Assembly (NCBI RefSeq): GCF_902706035.1
Contig: NZ_CACSJA010000003.1
Location: 62,001-126,000 of the forward strand
DNA: 64,000 bases
Source: Pantoea sp. 18069
GTDB taxonomy: Bacteria; Pseudomonadota; Gammaproteobacteria; Burkholderiales; Burkholderiaceae_C
Direction of reading: 5' to 3'
The stretch's first letter is position 1, and each line of letters starts with the position of its first letter. Positions 25,922 to 34,466 of the stretch are shown here, piece after piece. The notes under the pieces are model-generated. The model worked only from the letters and a program-made list of their open reading frames with translations, did not search any database and had not been told where the DNA came from. A program made the translations under genes and the position numbers.

Positions 25922-26890
25922 TTACTGCGGCTGCACGCCGAGTTCGTTCACTAGGTGCTTCATCGCGGCCTGCTGCTGCACGAAGAATTCGCGCGCGCCG
26001 GCCACGCTGTCCTGGCGCGGGGACACGCCCAGCTCGCCCAGGCGGACGGTCACTTCGGGCGAGGCGGTGATGCGGTTCACATCGGCGTTGATGCGCTCGA
26101 CGATCGCGGCCGGCGTGCCCGCGGGCACGATGATCTGGAACCAGCCGATGGCTTCGTAGCCGGCGTAGGTTTCCGCCACGGCGGGGGCGTCGATGCCGGG
26201 CTGGCGTGTGGCCGAGGTGACGCCCACCGCGCGCAGCCGGCCCGACTTCACGTGCGGCAGCAGGCCCGGCACGCCGTCCACGGTGAACAGAGCGTCGCCC
26301 GCGAGCACGGCGGCCACGGCTTCGGGCGGCGTGCGGTAAGGCACGGTGAACATGCCCATGCCACCGGCCTTGCTCACCATCTCGCCGGCCAGGTGCGGCA
26401 GCGAATTGAGCTGCGGCGCGGCGAAGTTCACCTTGCCGGGCTGCGCCTTGGCGTGTGTCGCGAGGTCGCTCACCGAGCGGATGTCGCTGGCGGCGGGCAC
26501 TACCAGCATCAGCGGGCTGATGCCCACGGTGGCGGCCGGGGTGAGGTCGGTGCCGGGGTTGAACTGCGGGTTCTTGAAAACCAGCGGCGTGATGGTGCCC
26601 ATGGCCGCCGGCACGAAGCCGATGACGTAACCGTCGGGCGCCGAACGGGCCAGCGCCGACATGCCGGGGATGCCGCCCGCGCCGGGCCGGTTGTCCACCA
26701 CCACGCCCTGGCCCCAGGCCGCGGCAAGCTTGTCGCCCACGATGCGCGCGATCACGTCGGGCGCGGAGCCGGCGCCGACGGGCACGATCATGCGCACTGG
26801 TTTGCTGGGCCAGGCCATGGCGGTGGTGCTGCCAAGGGTCAGCAGCAGCACTGCCGCTCGCAGGACGTGGCGTGTCGGAATGAGGGTCAT
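25922..26890 (-). CDS. Bug/TctC family periplasmic receptor
   Basis: 322 residues with a signal peptide ending STTAMA near residue 26 and the fold markers PVRMIVPVGAGSAPDVIAR, NRPGAGGIPG, DGYVIGF and FTVPYRTPPEA. It is the first gene of the minus-strand catabolic operon and divergent from the LysR gene at 27031. No membrane TctA/TctB partner is encoded nearby. It probably captures the operon's aromatic or carboxylic substrate in the periplasm, either for a shared transporter or for signalling. Confidence 0.92.
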   Translation of the reverse strand: MTLIPTRHVLRAAVLLLTLGSTTAMAWPSKPVRMIVPVGAGSAPDVIARIVGDKLAAAWGQGVVVDNRPGAGGIPGMSALARSAPDGYVIGFVPAAMGTITPLVFKNPQFNPGTDLTPAATVGISPLMLVVPAASDIRSVSDLATHAKAQPGKVNFAAPQLNSLPHLAGEMVSKAGGMGMFTVPYRTPPEAVAAVLAGDALFTVDGVPGLLPHVKSGRLRAVGVTSATRQPGIDAPAVAETYAGYEAIGWFQIIVPAGTPAAIVERINADVNRITASPEVTVRLGELGVSPRQDSVAGAREFFVQQQAAMKHLVNELGVQPQ

Positions 26891-26990
26891 GTCTTGTCTC
26901 CGGATCGTTGGACTTGGTGTCCCCGCTCGGTGGGATGACGCTGACTCTAGGCAAACACGAGGATTTCAATAAGATGGCATGATTTAAAAA

Positions 26991-27006
26991 GCGATTCACA
27001 AATCGC
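26991..27006. promoter_or_regulatory. inverted repeat between the LysR and Bug genes
   Basis: GCGATT-CACA-AATCGC, a perfect 6-bp arm inverted repeat 24 bp before the lysR start, in the 140-bp divergent intergenic region. Position and shape fit a LysR recognition or autoregulation site. Confidence 0.5.
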
Positions 27007-27030
27007 ATCCCCCCGGAGACACGCCCGCGC

Positions 27031-27924
27031 ATGAAACTCGATCAACTGCAGCACCTGATGGCCATCGTCGAACACGGCAGCCTGCGCTCGGCCGCGCGGC
27101 GGCTGGACATGCCCCAGCCCGCGCTCACGCGCAGCGTGCGGGCGCTGGAGCGGGAACTCGGGGTGAGCCTGTTCGCGCGGCAGACCACGGGCATGGTGCT
27201 GACCGCCGAAGGCGTGCGCTTTCACCGGCGGGCCTGCGTGATCTCCAGTGAGGCGCGGCGCGCGCGCGAGGAGGTGCAGCACCCCGGGCCGGACTACGAG
27301 GGCACGGTGTCTGTGGCGCTGTCCATCATGCCGCACCTGGGCATGCTGCCCGATGCCCTGTCGGTGTTCCGCAAGACCTACCCCAAGGTCAAGCTCAACA
27401 TCACGGAAAGCCTGATGCCGGCGGTGGAAGGTGCGCTGCGCGACGGCAGCCTAGACTTTTACCTGGGTGCTGCGCCTTGGCAGAAAACCGCGCCGGGCCT
27501 GGCCATGCAGCACCTGTGCGACAACACGCGCGTGGTGGTCTGCCGCAAGGGGCACCCGCTGGCACGCGTGCGTAGCCTGAAGTCGCTGGCCGGTGCCGAT
27601 TGGGCCAGCACAACCATCGATTACAACGCCGAGGAAGATCTGGCACGGCTGTTCGCCGCCCATGGCCAGGCCGCGCCTCGGGTGATGCTGAGTGCGCATT
27701 CGGCGTTGTCGGTGCAGGTGGCACTGGTGCAGACCGATCTGCTGGCCATGCTGCCCCGGCAGTGGATGGACTTTGCGATGACGCGCGACCTGCTGGATGT
27801 GGTTCCTGTGCGCGGGCGGCTGCCGGCGCCGGCGATCGTGCTGGCGCGCCGGCCCGACCTGCCGCTGTCTCCGCCGGCCGAGTTCTTTTGCGATGTGCTG
27901 TTGCGCGGCCTTCCGCGCGTTTGA
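27031..27924 (+). CDS. LysR family transcriptional regulator
   Basis: 297 residues: an N-terminal winged HTH (LMAIVEHGSLRSAARRLD, QPALTRSVRALERELGVSLF, residues about 8-55) and a periplasmic-binding-protein-like effector domain from about 90. Divergent from the Bug-SDR-ligase operon, it most likely activates that operon in response to a pathway compound, the standard arrangement for this family. Confidence 0.92.
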   Translation: MKLDQLQHLMAIVEHGSLRSAARRLDMPQPALTRSVRALERELGVSLFARQTTGMVLTAEGVRFHRRACVISSEARRAREEVQHPGPDYEGTVSVALSIMPHLGMLPDALSVFRKTYPKVKLNITESLMPAVEGALRDGSLDFYLGAAPWQKTAPGLAMQHLCDNTRVVVCRKGHPLARVRSLKSLAGADWASTTIDYNAEEDLARLFAAHGQAAPRVMLSAHSALSVQVALVQTDLLAMLPRQWMDFAMTRDLLDVVPVRGRLPAPAIVLARRPDLPLSPPAEFFCDVLLRGLPRV

Positions 27925-28239
27925 CGTCAGCGCGCAGGGGCGCGAAGCTGCCATGCAGCCCGAGCATGCCACCGAACCAACCTCGCTGCGAGCAGCGATC
28001 TTCCCCTTAATCCGGGACGCAATGCGAGCTCGCTGGTGGCAGGTTTGGTGGTGAGCGATTTGCGCATACTTGGCAGTCCAGGGCCTATGAGACAGGCGAC
28101 CATCTCGCGCAGTTGCTCTGCGCTGAGATTGTTCAGGGATTGTTGCTGCGCCAGCATGGCAGAAAGTGCGTCAAGGAAGGCCCATTGCCGTCATGCGCAA
28201 ATCCACGGATTGCGCGCTTGGTGGGAGGCCGCACAGACT
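27925..28239. other. intergenic stretch with possible IS66-type scrap
   Basis: On the minus strand (about 28175-28090) a frame reads AFLDALSAMLAQQQSLNNLS then AEQLREMVACLI. This resembles the coiled N terminus of IS66-family transposases, but it dissolves after about 35 codons. No inverted repeats or further transposase sequence were found. The rest shows nothing recognisable. Confidence 0.25.
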
Positions 28240-28941
28240 TCAGACGCTGCTTTCCCCGCAGGCCCGCCTGTTCGCCCACCCGCTCAGATACTCGCGTGAG
28301 AACTTGACGCCGCGCTCGCAGTGGCGGCTGGAGCAGCCGAGGCCCGTCAGCCCCATCCGTACGCATTCGTCCATGTAGGCCTCCGGGTCGGCCACGCCCA
28401 GGCCCAGTGCACCAATGCCGCTCACCGATGCGCCCATCATGAAATCGACAGCGACGTCCAGGTCGCCAAACGAAAATTGTCCTTCCTCACGGCCCTTTCT
28501 CAGGTCCTCCTGCATGTAGTCGCGCACCAGCAGCTTGTTATTCGACGGCATGCTCGATCGGGTGATGAAGGACGCCCAGACAGGGTCTGTAGCCGCACGT
28601 AGAAGGAAAAGGCGAAAGCCTACGGCAAAGCGCTGCCACGGCTCCTTCAGCACATCGTAGATCGGCAGGATGTCCGTTGTCATGCGATCGCTCTGGGCCA
28701 ATGCAAGCGCATGCAGCACTTCGTCGAGCGACAGGAAGTGCAGATAGAAGGTGCCCCGCGAGACGCCAGCCTCGCGCACCACGTCCTCGATGACAGGGGC
28801 GCGTCCGTGGGCTTCGGCGAAGACCTTCATCGTTGCTTCAAGCAGGCGCGCTCTCGTCAGCGCCCGCTTCTTCGCAGCCACTTCCACGCGATGGTCGGGC
28901 CTCGCGGATGCGTTGCGCGCAACGCTCTCTTTTGTCGCCAT
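28240..28941 (-). CDS. TetR family transcriptional regulator
   Basis: 233 residues from Met at 28941 (MATKESVARNASARPDHR); the frame is open to an ATG at 29019. The HTH is TRARLLEATMKVFAEAHG, PVIEDVVREAGVSRGTFYLHF, at about residues 25-75, followed by a helical effector domain (FITRSSMPSNNKLLVRDYM). It is divergent from the flavin monooxygenase operon. A 15-bp palindrome at 29042-29056 in between is the probable operator. Its C-terminal tail (SSRHCERGVKFSREY) is unlike typical TetR ends and may be altered by a frame change. Confidence 0.86.
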   Translation of the reverse strand: MATKESVARNASARPDHRVEVAAKKRALTRARLLEATMKVFAEAHGRAPVIEDVVREAGVSRGTFYLHFLSLDEVLHALALAQSDRMTTDILPIYDVLKEPWQRFAVGFRLFLLRAATDPVWASFITRSSMPSNNKLLVRDYMQEDLRKGREEGQFSFGDLDVAVDFMMGASVSGIGALGLGVADPEAYMDECVRMGLTGLGCSSRHCERGVKFSREYLSGWANRRACGESSV

Positions 28942-29041
28942 GGCGGCCTCCAGTGATGAATTGTCAGTCTGATGAATCGATGTTTTGACGTCGGGATTGT
29001 CCCGTTGAGTCGTTGACATCAGTCGAATAGAGTAAGCATCA

Positions 29042-29056
29042 ATGTCATTGTGACAT
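29042..29056. promoter_or_regulatory. palindromic operator candidate for the TetR protein
   Basis: ATGTCA-TTG-TGACAT, perfect arms, 27 bp upstream of the monooxygenase start in the divergent intergenic region. It overlaps the expected transcription start area, suiting repression. Confidence 0.55.
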
Positions 29057-29083
29057 GTTCATTCACTGTGAGGAAACCATCCC

Positions 29084-30304
29084 ATGACCCCATTGACCCC
29101 TGAACAAGAAGCCCGGCACAACGCCGCCGAGGCAGCCATGAGATCAACGCTCGTCGCACGTGCGAAGGGACTGAACGCCGTTCTCACCAGGAACGCCGTG
29201 CAGACCGAGAAAGACCGCAGGGTCGTGGAGGAGAACATTGCCGCGATGGCGCAAGCCGGGCTGTTCCGCACCATGGTGCCCAAGCGCTACGACGGCTTCC
29301 AGGGCTCCATCCGTACGCATCTCGAAGTGACGGCAGCAGTCGCCGAAGCCTGCGGTTCGTCCGCATGGGTACTGGCATTGACCAATGTCTGTGCCTGGTT
29401 CACCGGCCTGTTCGATGAGCGCGCCCAGGACGATGTCTTCGGGGCCAATCCGGATGCGCGCGTCGCAGGCGTCTTCTCGCCATCGACGCAGGTCCAACGC
29501 GTGGAAGGCGGTCTGGTGGCCTCCGGCAAATGGTTCTGGTCTTCCGGCTGCCTGCATGCCGACTGGGCCATGCTTGGCGTGCTCGAGCAGGACAAGAACG
29601 GCGCCACGCTCAACCAGTACCTGGCGTTGATGCCGATGAGCGAGCTGAGCATCGAGGACACCTGGTTCACCGCCGGAATGAAGGGCACCGGAAGCAACTG
29701 CGTCGTGGCCAAGGATGTCTTCGTTCCCGACCATAGGCTGCTCCCGCTGATGAAGGCGGTCGAAGGCGACTACCCCACGCCATTCACGGACGAAGCGACC
29801 TATCAAGCGGCCTTTATTCCAGTCGCCGCACTGGTCCTGGTCGGCGCGCAGCTCGGCATGTCCCGCGCGGCCCTGAGCCATGTGATCGAGAAGGCACCGC
29901 AGCGCGCCATCGCCTACACATCCTTCAAGAAGCAGACGGACTCGGTCGCCTTCCAGGTCCAGGTCGCCAAGGCGGCGCTGAAGATCGACACGGCCCACCT
30001 GCATGCTTTCCGCGCTGCAGACGATATTGATGCGGCGGCCCTGCGCGGCGAGTACCTCGATTACAAGACCCGGGCGCGTGTTCGTGCCGATACGGGCTAT
30101 GTGGCGCAGTACGCGAGCGATGCCATCAACATGCTGATGACGGCCCATGGCGCCGGAAGCTTCGCCGAGGCGAGCCCGATGCAGCGCATCTGGCGCGACT
30201 CGAACACCGCTGCGCGCCATGCCATCGTCCTGCAGCCGGTGGGCGAGGAGATCTACGGCAAGGCCTTGTTGGGTGTTGAGAACACCGTCACGCCGCTGGT
30301 CTGA
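29084..30304 (+). CDS. class D flavin-dependent monooxygenase (HsaA/HpaH-like, acyl-CoA-dehydrogenase fold)
   Basis: A 406-residue FMNH2/FADH2-utilising oxygenase. The fold markers are EACGSSAWVLALTNV, the VASGKWFWSSGCLHADW block at about residues 145-162, the TWFTAGMKGTGSNCVVAKDV strand region and the C-terminal RDSNTAARHAIVLQP with the conserved His. This pattern defines two-component hydroxylases such as HsaA and HpaA-type p-hydroxyphenylacetate hydroxylase. The reductase component follows at 30327. It would ortho-hydroxylate a phenolic substrate, preparing it for ring cleavage. The gene leads an operon that is divergent from TetR. Confidence 0.88.
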   Translation: MTPLTPEQEARHNAAEAAMRSTLVARAKGLNAVLTRNAVQTEKDRRVVEENIAAMAQAGLFRTMVPKRYDGFQGSIRTHLEVTAAVAEACGSSAWVLALTNVCAWFTGLFDERAQDDVFGANPDARVAGVFSPSTQVQRVEGGLVASGKWFWSSGCLHADWAMLGVLEQDKNGATLNQYLALMPMSELSIEDTWFTAGMKGTGSNCVVAKDVFVPDHRLLPLMKAVEGDYPTPFTDEATYQAAFIPVAALVLVGAQLGMSRAALSHVIEKAPQRAIAYTSFKKQTDSVAFQVQVAKAALKIDTAHLHAFRAADDIDAAALRGEYLDYKTRARVRADTGYVAQYASDAINMLMTAHGAGSFAEASPMQRIWRDSNTAARHAIVLQPVGEEIYGKALLGVENTVTPLV

Positions 30305-30326
30305 CCTTGGGCACCGGAGAAGCCGC

Positions 30327-30842
30327 ATGGAAACCAATTTCGACCCCAAACTGTTCCGCGACGTCATGGGACATTTCGCGACCGGCGTCACGGTGGTCAG
30401 CTACATGTGCGAAGGCGAGGCGCGCGGCATGACCGCCAATGCATTCATGTCGGTCTCGCTGGACCCGCCACTGGCGGTGATTTCCGTGCGGCGCGCCGCG
30501 AGGTTCGCCGCGGTGGTCGGCACCGGTGACCGCTTCGGCGTCAACTTTCTGCTGGAGAGCCAGCAGTCGTTGAGCAACCACTTCGGCGGTCGCCCCTGTG
30601 CAGAGCTTGCGTCGCCTTTCGAGGCGCGCGACGGCACGCCGCTCATCCGCGACAGCCTTGCGCAACTCGTTTTGCGAACGGTCGACGTGCACGCGGCGGG
30701 CGATCACCTCCTGTACATAGGCCGCGTCGAACACATGGCGCTCGGTGAAGAACGCAAGCCGCTGGTCTTCTACAGCGGCGCCTACAAGCAAGTGAACATC
30801 CATGCGCCCAAGGTCTTCTGGTCGGACGGCGACGGTTGGTAG
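30327..30842 (+). CDS. flavin reductase component (HpaC/HsaB-like)
   Basis: A 171-residue flavin reductase-like protein: FRDVMGHFATGVTVVSY, GMTANAFMSVSLDPPLAVISV, FGVNFLLESQQSLSNHFGG and the final GRVEHMALGE...PLVFYSGAYKQ. It provides reduced flavin to the oxygenase encoded 22 bp upstream, completing the two-component system. It uses NAD(P)H; which one is not predictable here. Confidence 0.92.
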   Translation: METNFDPKLFRDVMGHFATGVTVVSYMCEGEARGMTANAFMSVSLDPPLAVISVRRAARFAAVVGTGDRFGVNFLLESQQSLSNHFGGRPCAELASPFEARDGTPLIRDSLAQLVLRTVDVHAAGDHLLYIGRVEHMALGEERKPLVFYSGAYKQVNIHAPKVFWSDGDGW

Positions 30843-30886
30843 CGTGCAGACCCATTCCACATGAGCAGGACAAGAACGGAGCAACA

Positions 30887-31963
30887 ATGAACCCTCAATA
30901 CACGCAAGGTCGACGCGGCTTCCTGGCAAGCAGTGCCGCGCTGCTGGCAGGCACAGGGGAGTCGCTGCCTGTGCACGCGACGCCCAAGGCCGTGCGCAAG
31001 ATCGACGTGCATGCGCATTTCCTGCCGGAGAAGTACCGCCGCGCGCTGGTTGCCGCCGGACACTCGAAGCCGTCCGGAATGCCGGGCATCCCCGCCTGGA
31101 GCGTTGCTCAACACCTCGAGATGATGGACCGTAACGGCATCGAGGCGTCGATCATCTCCATCTCGGCCCCCGGCCTGCACTTTGGCGACGACGCTGCCGC
31201 GCGGGATCTGGCGCGTTACGTCAATGAAGAAGGCGCCAAGGCGACGCGAGCGCATCCGACGAGATTCGGCATGTTCGCATCGCTTCCCCTTCCGGACATC
31301 GACGGTTCGCTGAAGGAGCTGGAATACGCGTTCGACGTGCTCCAGGCCGACGGCATCGTCGTGGAGAGCAATCACAACGGCGTCTACCTCGGCGACCGCC
31401 GGCTCGACCCCATCTTCGCCGAGCTGAACCGGCGCAACGCGAAGCTATTCATTCACCCGACCAACCCGCATTGCCCTTGCTGCCAGGGCCAGGATCAGGC
31501 ATCGCTGCCTCCGATCGGCTATCCGTTCCCGATGCTCGAATTCATGTTCGAAACCACCCGGGCCGTGTTCAACCTGATTCTTTCCGGCACGCTCGCCAGG
31601 TATCCGAACATCAAGGTCATCGTGCCGCATGCGGGCGCCACGGTGCCGGTCCTGGCCGACCGGGTGGCGGGGCTGTCGCCCGCGCTGGGCCTGCCCGAGA
31701 AGCTCGACGTGACGCGCTTCTATGAAGCGCTGCGCGGTCTTTACTACGACCTTGCCGGCTTTCCGTTGCCGCGCCAACTGCTGCCTCTGCTCGAGATCGC
31801 CGACCCGAAACACATCATGTACGGCAGCGATTGGCCGTACACGCCAGAAGCGCTGGTGGCGGCGCTTGCCGGGCAGCTCGATGCAAGTCCCCTGCTCACG
31901 GATCGCTTGCGGCAGGACTTCATGCGCAACAACGCGTTGGCACTGTTCCCGAAGTTCGTGTGA
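30887..31963 (+). CDS. amidohydrolase-2 family protein with Tat-like signal
   Basis: 358 residues. The N terminus GRRGFLASSAALLAG resembles a twin-arginine signal, suggesting export folded with its metal. The catalytic domain has the metal-site HxH (IDVHAHFLPEKY), MDRNGIEASIISISAPG, FIHPTNPHC, VIVPHAGATVP and MYGSDWPYTP with the metal Asp. Family members include ACMSD and gamma-resorcylate decarboxylase (nonoxidative decarboxylases) and some hydrolases. It lies 44 bp behind the flavin reductase. A paralogous shorter cytoplasmic protein is encoded at 33491. Confidence 0.87.
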   Translation: MNPQYTQGRRGFLASSAALLAGTGESLPVHATPKAVRKIDVHAHFLPEKYRRALVAAGHSKPSGMPGIPAWSVAQHLEMMDRNGIEASIISISAPGLHFGDDAAARDLARYVNEEGAKATRAHPTRFGMFASLPLPDIDGSLKELEYAFDVLQADGIVVESNHNGVYLGDRRLDPIFAELNRRNAKLFIHPTNPHCPCCQGQDQASLPPIGYPFPMLEFMFETTRAVFNLILSGTLARYPNIKVIVPHAGATVPVLADRVAGLSPALGLPEKLDVTRFYEALRGLYYDLAGFPLPRQLLPLLEIADPKHIMYGSDWPYTPEALVAALAGQLDASPLLTDRLRQDFMRNNALALFPKFV

Positions 31964-31969
31964 GACACA

Positions 31970-32360
31970 TGGAGACCCCGGCGTGCTCGGCGTGCACTTG
32001 GCGGACGCGTTCTTCCTCAGCGTGCCCGTGCTCGCGGCAGCACGCCACCTCTGCACGCGCTGCGGCCTGGGCGTGCGCGACGAAGGCGATGCGCTGGCGC
32101 TGTACACCCACGGCCATCCGCACCGTTGGGGCCGGGTGTTCCAGACCGCTGGGCCCAGGCGGCTGGCATGGCTGAGCCTGGGCTCCCACTGTTTCCGTTA
32201 CGTGCCTGACCCCTGGGGCCGCTATGCGCAGGACTCCTGCGACTTCGACTTCGGCGGGCAATGCCTGGCCCTCGACCGACCACCCAGGCGAGGACTCGCT
32301 TTATGTCCGGGGGCCAGTGCTCCGCAGGACTTCATCGTCCACCACGAGACGGCCGCTTGA
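31970..32360 (+). pseudogene. VOC-family extradiol dioxygenase-like gene, internally deleted and frameshifted
   Basis: The N-terminal module is recognisable (VPVLAAARHLCTRCGLGVRD, ALYTHGHPHRWGRVFQ). At about 32178 it jumps to the C-terminal module (GSHCFRYVPDPWGRYAQDS), omitting some 170 residues. It then needs two frame changes, near 32272 and 32320, to read STDHPGEDSLYVRGPVL and PQDFIVHHETAA. The tail is a close relative of that at 16955-17230. Such VOC proteins cleave catechols, so the loss removes the ring-cleavage step expected after the flavin monooxygenase. Confidence 0.7.
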
Positions 32361-32432
32361 GCCGTCGGCTGCACCCCCGCTTCGGCGGTGTGGTGCAGCC
32401 ACGAAAAAATCAACCACCACAGGAGAAGACAG

Positions 32433-33473
32433 ATGAAGAAGACCATCACCGCCGCTGCTGCGGCCCTCGCCCTGCCAATGGCGGCGCTCGCGCAAACCAG
32501 CGTCGCCATGTACGGGATCATGGATGTTTCGCTGCAGCACCTGCGCTTCGGCAGCACGGGTACGCGACCCGGAGCCAGTCTCACCGCTTTGACGAGCGAC
32601 ACCTCGCGACTGGGTTTTCGCGGGACCGAAGACCTGGGCGGGGGCATGAAAGCCTACTTCAAGCTGGAGACCGGCTTCCAGGCCGACACCGGCATGCAGA
32701 CCAGTGCGACCGCCTTCTTCAATCGCGAGACCTATGTGGGGCTGGCCGGTGCCGGGCTGGGTTCGGTGCAGCTGGGCAGCCAGTGGGCGCCGGGCCTCCT
32801 GATGGCCCTCAAGGTCGATCCGTTCATGCGCTTCGGCGTAGGTGGTCAATACACGCTGCTGCAAGGCTCGCGTGGTTACCAGAACCGATACGACAACGCC
32901 GTCCAGTACATCTCTCCGACCTTCGGCGGGGTCACTGCGCGGTTGCTCGGGGCCGTAGGCGAGGGGGCGGCGACGGGGAGCAGCTATTCCGGCAGCGTCG
33001 AGTACGCGGGCGGACCGCTGTTCCTGGGGGCTGTCTACGATCAGGTGCATGCGACGCCCGCGTCGCTAGGCCTTGGTGGCGATCCCGTCGTCAGCCGGAC
33101 GCTGTCGCTGGGGGCCACCTACGATTTCAGCGTCGCCAAGGTGGGCGCCTGGTACCAGACCAACAGGGTCGGTGGTCTTTCGGACGTCAACGGCTACCTG
33201 CTGGGTCTCACGGTGCCCGTGGGCGCTGGAGAGATCCGGGCGTCCTACTCTCATCGCAGCGCCACGAATGCCAGCGCTTCGCTGCTGGCGATCGGCTACG
33301 GCCACTACCTGTCTAAGCGCACGCAGCTCTATGCCAACGTGGGCCGCTTGAGCAACTCCGGCGTCGCGGCCTTCCGGATGGGGCCGGCGACCTCCGAGCA
33401 GGCGGCGGCCGGTTTGCCCTTCCCCGGGCAAGACACCACCGGCTACCAGTTCGGCATCCGGCACTTCTTCTGA
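32433..33473 (+). CDS. trimeric porin (Gram-negative, Burkholderiales type)
   Basis: 346 residues: signal peptide MKKTITAAAAALALPMAALA, then QTSVAMYGIMDVSLQHL, LGFRGTEDLGGGMKAYFKLE, SVQLGSQWAPGLL and the terminal GYQFGIRHFF with final Phe. AGGAGA lies 7 nt before the ATG at 32433; upstream in-frame codons are rejected. It is related to, but clearly different from, the porin at 15287. It probably admits the substrate of the flavin-monooxygenase operon. Confidence 0.92.
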   Translation: MKKTITAAAAALALPMAALAQTSVAMYGIMDVSLQHLRFGSTGTRPGASLTALTSDTSRLGFRGTEDLGGGMKAYFKLETGFQADTGMQTSATAFFNRETYVGLAGAGLGSVQLGSQWAPGLLMALKVDPFMRFGVGGQYTLLQGSRGYQNRYDNAVQYISPTFGGVTARLLGAVGEGAATGSSYSGSVEYAGGPLFLGAVYDQVHATPASLGLGGDPVVSRTLSLGATYDFSVAKVGAWYQTNRVGGLSDVNGYLLGLTVPVGAGEIRASYSHRSATNASASLLAIGYGHYLSKRTQLYANVGRLSNSGVAAFRMGPATSEQAAAGLPFPGQDTTGYQFGIRHFF

Positions 33474-33490
33474 ATGGAACGGGTTGACCC

Positions 33491-34411
33491 ATGTACATCG
33501 ACGTCCACCATCACTTCAATGCGCCGGGCGGCCGCAGCGGCCGGCCCGACTGGTCGCCGCGCTCCACGGTCGCTGCGATGGACGCCGCCGGCGTCTGCGC
33601 GGCCATCGGCTGGCCCGGGCCCGTGGTTGCGGCCGACGCCGCGTCATCGCGCACGAGGGCACGTTTCCTGAACGAGTTCGGGGCGGGCATAGTGCAAGAC
33701 CATCCCACGCGTTTCGGCCTGTTCGCATCGCTGCCGCCGCTGACCGACGTCGAAGGCGCGCTGCACGAGATTGCGTATGCATTCGACCAGTTGCAGGCCG
33801 ACGGCATCGGGCTTCTGACGCACTACGGCGACACCTGGCTGGGCGACCCGTCATTCGTCCCCGTGTTCGAGGAACTCAATCGCCGCGCGGCCGTGGTCTT
33901 TGTGCACCCGACCGCGTCGGGCGGAACCTGTGCCTGCGGCACGCTCGGCTACCAAACGGCAGATGTCTCGCAGGCCTGGCTCGAATACCCGTTCAATACG
34001 GCCCGCACGATCCTCAACCTCATGGTGGCGGGGACCTTGCGCCGCTTTCCCGACATCCGCTTCATCTTCTGTCATGGCGGCGGCGCCTTCACCGCCTTGC
34101 TGAGCCGGATCACGGGCTTCAAGGGATGGTTCGAAATGGGCCAGGAGCGGCTGGATGCGTTGTTCCCGCGCGGGGTCGAAGCCGAGTTCGAGCGTCTTCA
34201 CTTCGAATGCGCGCAAGCCTACGCGCCGCAGAACATGGCGCTTTTGCGCAGTCTGGTGCCGACCTCGCAGATCCTGTTCGGCACCGACTTCGATCGCTTT
34301 TCGCTGCAGCACAGCGTCGAGCAGTTCGAGCAGCTGGACTTGTCCGAGGACGTTCGCAGCGCGATCGCATACGGCAACGCAAGGCGTCTTTTCTCGCGCC
34401 TGCCCGGATAG
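33491..34411 (+). CDS. amidohydrolase-2 family protein, cytoplasmic
   Basis: A 306-residue metal-dependent hydrolase/decarboxylase: YIDVHHHFNAPGG with HxH, VFVHPTASGG, FIFCHGGGAFTALL and ILFGTDFDRF. There is no signal peptide, in contrast to the paralogue at 30887. The internal FASLPPLTDVEGALHEIAYA segment matches the paralogue's FASLPLPDIDGSLKELEYA, so the two probably act on related compounds. It starts 17 bp after the porin stop and precedes the Bug gene. Confidence 0.85.
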   Translation: MYIDVHHHFNAPGGRSGRPDWSPRSTVAAMDAAGVCAAIGWPGPVVAADAASSRTRARFLNEFGAGIVQDHPTRFGLFASLPPLTDVEGALHEIAYAFDQLQADGIGLLTHYGDTWLGDPSFVPVFEELNRRAAVVFVHPTASGGTCACGTLGYQTADVSQAWLEYPFNTARTILNLMVAGTLRRFPDIRFIFCHGGGAFTALLSRITGFKGWFEMGQERLDALFPRGVEAEFERLHFECAQAYAPQNMALLRSLVPTSQILFGTDFDRFSLQHSVEQFEQLDLSEDVRSAIAYGNARRLFSRLPG

Positions 34412-34466
34412 AGCGCGGCCTGCGCGGCAGGCACCGCAAACAAGAAAACCCCTCAGGAGACAGAAA

